In this document: in pieces, positions 6,643 to 9,579 of the stretch
How the letters are laid out: each line of letters opens with the position of its first letter
How positions within the stretch are numbered: the first letter of the stretch is position 1
Assembly: GCA_019239815.1 (NCBI GenBank)
Contig: JAFAZL010000399.1
Location: 1-9,579 of the forward strand
Direction: 5' to 3'
Source of the DNA: Acidobacteriota bacterium
GTDB taxonomy: Bacteria; Acidobacteriota; Terriglobia; Acidoferrales; UBA7541
Length of the DNA stretch: 9,579 nucleotides
Notes under the pieces: generated by a model
The model's input: only the letters and a program-made list of their open reading frames with translations
The model's database searches: none
Told to the model about the DNA's origin: nothing
Position numbers and translations under genes: made by a program

Positions 6643-6784
6643 GACACGTCCTCTTTGTCAGCGACCGTGCATCGCTAGCCGGCGCTCGGCGTCGGCGTTC
6701 TGCGCGATCGAGTTGATGAATTTTTGGGGCGTCCGGCTCGCGTTTCTTCGCCGGCCGGCCCGCGCTATTGCAGTGCGGAGACTT

Positions 6785-6794
6785 CGGTATACCG
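6785..6794. promoter_or_regulatory. 10-bp palindrome, possible operator
   Basis: CGGTATACCG is its own reverse complement and lies midway in the divergent spacer, 55 bp upstream of the TATACT box. Such a site could bind a dimeric regulator, but a single copy of 10 bp in GC-rich DNA can also be chance. Confidence 0.2.
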
Positions 6795-6849
6795 CTTACC
6801 CTGCGGAACTTACGCAGTTTAGCACAGCCAGTGGCATCAAGAAACGGGC

Positions 6850-6855
6850 TATACT
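6850..6855 (+). promoter_or_regulatory. possible -10 box (TATACT) of the glycosyltransferase operon
   Basis: TATACT lies 66 nt before the ATG at 6922 in a locally AT-richer part of the spacer. No good -35 element is found 16-18 bp upstream (around 6827-6832 it reads GCCAGT). It is the best candidate start of the plus-strand glycosyltransferase unit. Confidence 0.3.
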
Positions 6856-6921
6856 CGCCCCAAGGCCGACTTTTGAACGCTCACTTTTGCAATCAACGCC
6901 GTGTGTTTATGAGGCAGCTTC

Positions 6922-8160
6922 ATGCCTGACCGGACGCTTCGCGTACTGACAATTTCCTCCCACCCGATTCAATACGGCGCCCCTCTCTTTCGTCTCATGG
7001 CCAAGCACCCGAAGCTCGACTATCAAGTCGCTTATTGCAGCCTTCGCGGCGCTGAATCCGCCGGCTACGACCCCGAATTCGGCGCCAACATCCAGTGGGA
7101 CGTCCCTCTCCTCGACGGCTACAAATGGACCCACATTCCCAATCGCGGCTCCGGTGCCGAGAAATTCTTCGCTTGGCGCAACACCGGGCTCTGGAATTTC
7201 ATTCGCCAAGGAAATTTCGACGCCGTCATCTCTCACATCGGATACGTCCGCGCCACATTCTGGATCGCCTACTTTGCCGCCCGCTCCAAGAGCATCCCCT
7301 TCATCTTTGGTACCGACGCCTCCCGCATCGAGCCGCGCGACGAAAGCAAACTAAAACTAGCCGCGAAAAAAGTCATCTGGCCCGCCGTCTTCAGCCTCGC
7401 CGGCCAGGTCCTCACCGCCTCGTCCGCCGGTCGCGACATGATGATCTCGCTCGGATTCCCCCCTGATCGCGTCTCCATGACGCTCGACACGGTCGACAAC
7501 GATTGGTGGCTCACCCAAGCCAACGCCGTCAATCGTGAAGAAGCTCGTCACTCGCTGGGTTTCGCGCCCGACGAAAAAATAATTCTCTTCTGCGCGAAGC
7601 TACAACCTTGGAAACGCCCAATGGATCTCCTCCAGGCGTTCGCCTCAGCCGCAATCCCAAACGCGAAACTAGTCTTCGCGGGCGACGGCGCTCAACGCGC
7701 CGAACTCGAAAAAGAAGCCGCTGCCCGCAACATTTCGAACAAAGTCCAATTCCTCGGCTTCGTCAATCAATCGCAACTCCCCAAACTCTACAAATCCGCC
7801 GATCTCATGGTCATCCCGTCGCGCTACGAACCCTTCGGCCTCGTCGTCAACGAATCGATGTTGTGCGGCTGTCCAGTGATCGCCAGCGATCGCGTCGGCG
7901 CCGTTCGCGACCTCATTACTCACGGCGAAACCGGCTACGTCTATCCCTGCGACGACATCAGCTCACTCGCGACGCTGCTCCAAAACGCTCTCGGCGACCC
8001 AACCCAGCTTCAATCCATACGGCAAAACGCGCTAAGACGCATCCAAACTTGGACGCCCCAAGCCAGCGCCGAAGCCCTGGTCCAAGCCGTCGAGCAGGCC
8101 CTCGCCAGAAAATCCGGCACGATCCCCGTCGCGACGATCTCCTCGGAAAAATACACGTGA
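6922..8160 (+). CDS. glycosyltransferase family 4 (GT-B fold)
   Basis: Cytoplasmic or membrane-associated retaining glycosyltransferase, 412 aa, that would transfer a sugar from a nucleotide donor to a growing glycan or lipid-linked acceptor. The N-terminal acceptor domain opens with RVLTISSHPIQYGAPLFRLM, a start typical of a GT4 subgroup. The C-terminal donor domain, from about residue 210, has AKLQPWKRP (K231), then KLVFAGDGAQRAELE, VQFLGFVNQ and the EX7E signature (E303 and E311, in EPFGLVVNE). After it comes the conserved CGCPVIASDRVGAVRDLI, then HGETGYVYP. No membrane segment or signal peptide is seen. The start is supported by GAGG seven bases upstream. It overlaps the next glycosyltransferase by GTGA, so the two are probably co-translated. 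Donor and acceptor cannot be named from sequence. Confidence 0.92.
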   Translation: MPDRTLRVLTISSHPIQYGAPLFRLMAKHPKLDYQVAYCSLRGAESAGYDPEFGANIQWDVPLLDGYKWTHIPNRGSGAEKFFAWRNTGLWNFIRQGNFDAVISHIGYVRATFWIAYFAARSKSIPFIFGTDASRIEPRDESKLKLAAKKVIWPAVFSLAGQVLTASSAGRDMMISLGFPPDRVSMTLDTVDNDWWLTQANAVNREEARHSLGFAPDEKIILFCAKLQPWKRPMDLLQAFASAAIPNAKLVFAGDGAQRAELEKEAAARNISNKVQFLGFVNQSQLPKLYKSADLMVIPSRYEPFGLVVNESMLCGCPVIASDRVGAVRDLITHGETGYVYPCDDISSLATLLQNALGDPTQLQSIRQNALRRIQTWTPQASAEALVQAVEQALARKSGTIPVATISSEKYT

Positions 8161-9323
8161 AGTTGTTGCTCTACTCCCACACGTTCGCTCCGAACATCGG
8201 AGGCATCGAAACAATCACCGCTTCTCTCGCATGCGGACTAGCAACTCTGCCCGCAACCGGCAACGCGCCAAGACTTCGAATCACCGTCGTCACCGACTCG
8301 CCGGCAGCCGGTTTCGATGACGCAAAATTTCCTTTCCCGCTCGTACGTCAGCCTGGTTTTCTTCGGCTCGCAAAATTAATCGGTGCGGCGGACGTCATCC
8401 ATATCGCCGGTCCGGCTCTCGTTCCCATGCTGCTCTCACGATTGTTCGGCAAACCCTACGTCATCGAACACCACGGCTACCAAGCCATCTGCCCCAACGG
8501 CATCTTGCTCGAGCAGCCAGCCTCCACCATCTGCCCCGGCCACTTCGAAGCCCATCGCTACCGGAAATGCATCCACTGCGAATCGCAAGAGATGTCGTCG
8601 TTACGTGCCGCGCTGAAAGTGGCCGGAAACATTCCCCGCCGTTATCTTGCAAAGCGCGCCGCCACGAATATTGCAGTCTCGCATTACGCCGCCAAACGAC
8701 TCGCTTTGCCTCGCACGATCGTCATCTACCACGGCCTGCAATTCGACCCGCCCCAACCCGCCCCAATCGCATCCTCCACTTCCGCAAAAATCCGCTTCGG
8801 CTGCGTCGGTCGCTTCGTCCCGGAAAAAGGCATCCCCGTCCTGATTGACGCCGCCCAACGCCTTCGCACGCTGCATCAGGATTTCGAAGTCGTTCTGGTC
8901 GGCGATGGCCCGCAACGCCCACAAATCGAGAACCTGATCCAGCGCGCCAACGCCGGCGACTACATCCGCATCACCGGTTTCCTCAGCGGCGAAAAGCTGG
9001 CTGCCGAGGTAGACGCACTCGATGTTGTCGTCATGCCTTCGATCTGGGAAGAAACCGCCGGCCTCGCCGCCATCGAACAAATGCTGCGTGGCCGACTCGT
9101 AATCGCCAGCGACATAGGTGGCCTGGGAGAAATGGTCGGTGATGCCGGACTCAAATTCCCGGTTGGCGATGCCCAGTATCTCGCGGATCAGATGAAACGA
9201 GTTCTCGACGACAATTCGATCGCTTCCGCCCTCGGCCAGGCTGCACAGAACCGCGCGCATTCCCTCTTCCTCGTAGACCGCATGATCGCCAGCCATGCGG
9301 CCGGCTATCAGAAGCTCGCCTGA
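8157..9323 (+). CDS. glycosyltransferase family 4 with four-cysteine insertion
   Basis: Second GT-B glycosyltransferase, 388 aa, starting at a GTG that overlaps the previous stop (GTGA). The start is clear because VKLLLYSHTFAPNIGGIETI is the family's usual N-terminus, even though the frame stays open upstream to 7608 inside the first gene. The N-terminal domain carries IEHHGYQAICPNG and a cysteine cluster C112, C126, C138, C141 (spacing 13, 11 and 2), ending CIHC, which could hold a metal or form a structural knuckle. The donor domain has GRFVPEKGIPVL (R219, K224), VVLVGDGPQRPQIE, then ITGFLSGEKL. The EX7E signature is E299 and E307 (ETAGLAAIE), followed by VIASDIGGLGEMV. It is complete, with no membrane segment. 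It probably adds the next sugar after the partner gene's product in a polysaccharide or glycoconjugate pathway; the substrate is unknown. Confidence 0.93.
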   Translation: MKLLLYSHTFAPNIGGIETITASLACGLATLPATGNAPRLRITVVTDSPAAGFDDAKFPFPLVRQPGFLRLAKLIGAADVIHIAGPALVPMLLSRLFGKPYVIEHHGYQAICPNGILLEQPASTICPGHFEAHRYRKCIHCESQEMSSLRAALKVAGNIPRRYLAKRAATNIAVSHYAAKRLALPRTIVIYHGLQFDPPQPAPIASSTSAKIRFGCVGRFVPEKGIPVLIDAAQRLRTLHQDFEVVLVGDGPQRPQIENLIQRANAGDYIRITGFLSGEKLAAEVDALDVVVMPSIWEETAGLAAIEQMLRGRLVIASDIGGLGEMVGDAGLKFPVGDAQYLADQMKRVLDDNSIASALGQAAQNRAHSLFLVDRMIASHAAGYQKLA

Positions 9324-9351
9324 TTTTTTATCTAGCGGTAAGTAACCTAAG

Positions 9352-9360
9352 TGATAAACT
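9352..9360 (+). promoter_or_regulatory. possible extended -10 promoter upstream of the methyltransferase gene
   Basis: TGATAAACT fits the extended -10 pattern TGnTAnnnT and lies in an AT-rich island (about 9321-9375) within GC-rich DNA. No -35 element is evident, which an extended -10 can tolerate. It would start the methyltransferase transcript about 50 nt before the ATG at 9416. Confidence 0.25.
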
Positions 9361-9374
9361 AACCCAGTTTTATC
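9353..9374. repeat. short imperfect inverted repeat in the spacer before the methyltransferase
   Basis: GATAAACT (9353-9360) and AGTTTTATC (9366-9374) pair except for one bulged T, with a 5-nt loop AACCC. It overlaps the candidate extended -10 box, so it could be an operator or a weak AT-rich stem. It lacks the GC-rich stem and T-run of a terminator. Confidence 0.3.
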
Positions 9375-9415
9375 GCTGCCCTGACCAGGCGCGCTCCTCC
9401 CGGATAGGCGTTCCG

Positions 9416-9579
9416 ATGATCGCAACCGCTACACCTTCCGGTCTCCATGATTTCGTCTTCGACGTTGTCGGCAACTTCGCACCCTCGCGCGGCCGCGTTC
9501 TCGATCTCGGCGCAGGCCCGGGCGCCATGGGTGAACGGCTTCACGCCCTCGGATTCGACGTCGTCGCCGTCGATCGTGA
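9416..9579 (+). CDS. class I SAM-dependent methyltransferase, N-terminal part (cut by window edge)
   Basis: The first 54 codons are visible and the frame runs off the right edge. They show the SAM-binding Rossmann start: motif I VLDLGAGPG (residues 28-36), then MGERLHALGFDVVAVDR with the acidic residue D53 that would hold the ribose hydroxyls of SAM. The stretch GLHDFVFDVVGNFAPS before motif I is like methyltransferases found in glycan biosynthesis loci. ATG 9416 has AGG seven bases upstream, and no better in-frame start is seen back to the previous gene. Context suggests methylation of a sugar or lipid intermediate, but this is inference; the substrate-binding half is outside the window. Confidence 0.8.
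   Translation, partial: MIATATPSGLHDFVFDVVGNFAPSRGRVLDLGAGPGAMGERLHALGFDVVAVDR

Larger units (their letters stand above)
6643..6921. other. 279-bp divergent intergenic region between yebC and the glycosyltransferase locus
   Basis: It holds the upstream signals for two divergent units and no gene that I can support. Visible items are the GC-rich palindromic run around 6750-6762, a 10-bp perfect palindrome CGGTATACCG at 6785-6794, and a 5-bp hairpin CTGCG/CGCAG at 6801-6817. A TATACT box sits at 6850-6855 facing the glycosyltransferase. On the minus strand TAAACT (6817-6822) with TTTCTT 17 bp upstream is a poor promoter candidate for yebC. Confidence 0.5.

Noticed and set aside
7608..8156. In-frame upstream extension of the second glycosyltransferase (would give 571 aa)
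   Set aside because: The extra part is an Arg/Pro/Ser-rich shadow of the first glycosyltransferase. Family homology begins precisely at GTG 8157 (VKLLLYSHTFAP).
9307..9329. ATCAG/CTGAT stem followed by six T at the end of the second glycosyltransferase, considered as a terminator
   Set aside because: The stem is only 5 bp, AT-containing, and has an 8-nt loop. Too weak to call, though it adds to the AT-rich island.
8601..9425. Long minus-strand open frame (274 codons) opposite the second glycosyltransferase
   Set aside because: It lies antisense to a gene with clear motifs, its product is an unfamiliar low-complexity Asp/Gly/Ala-rich sequence, and GC-rich codon bias often opens the opposite strand. 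No ribosome site or independent support.
1..9579. Search for CRISPR arrays, tRNAs, insertion-sequence ends, toxin-antitoxin or defence genes
   Set aside because: No regularly spaced repeats, cloverleaf-like segments, transposase motifs or recognisable defence domains were seen by eye on either strand.

Overview
The window looks like about 9.6 kb of a GC-rich chromosome from a member of the Acidobacteriota (inference). The basis is the Oar-like TonB-receptor debris, the secreted clan-A glycoside hydrolase with a C-terminal beta-sandwich, the yebC-ruvC pair and the GC-rich third codon positions. No tRNA, rRNA, CRISPR array or intact mobile element is visible. Every assignment rests on reading motifs, with no database search.

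Left block, plus strand (2-3599): a CPBP/CAAX-type intramembrane protease whose reading frame is still open at the left edge; mtnA (methylthioribose-1-phosphate isomerase, methionine salvage), whose catalytic Cys and Asp fall at residues 160 and 240; and a secreted glycoside-hydrolase-like protein. Genes are closely packed. A perfect TATAAT 7 nt before the second ATG of the hydrolase suggests its own promoter and possibly a leaderless transcript.

Middle block, minus strand (6642 down to 3608): yebC, ruvC and an uncharacterised exported protein read in one direction with short gaps. They are followed by a 91-codon internal scrap of a TonB-dependent receptor, and then by a small PPOX-type flavin/F420 oxidoreductase whose ATG overlaps the scrap's stop codon. 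The PPOX gene converges on the hydrolase with 8 bp between stop codons. The receptor scrap is the clearest sign of past rearrangement here.

Right block, plus strand (6922-9579): two GT-B glycosyltransferases overlapping by GTGA, a short AT-rich spacer, and the start of a class I SAM methyltransferase cut by the window edge. This looks like the beginning of a surface-polysaccharide or glycoconjugate locus that continues to the right. The 279-bp spacer 6643-6921 separates it divergently from yebC.

I see no convincing new multi-gene system. The best leads are the receptor remnant and its junction with the PPOX gene, the conserved-looking exported protein translated behind ruvC, the four-cysteine insertion in the second glycosyltransferase, and the promoter-like boxes placed almost on top of start codons.
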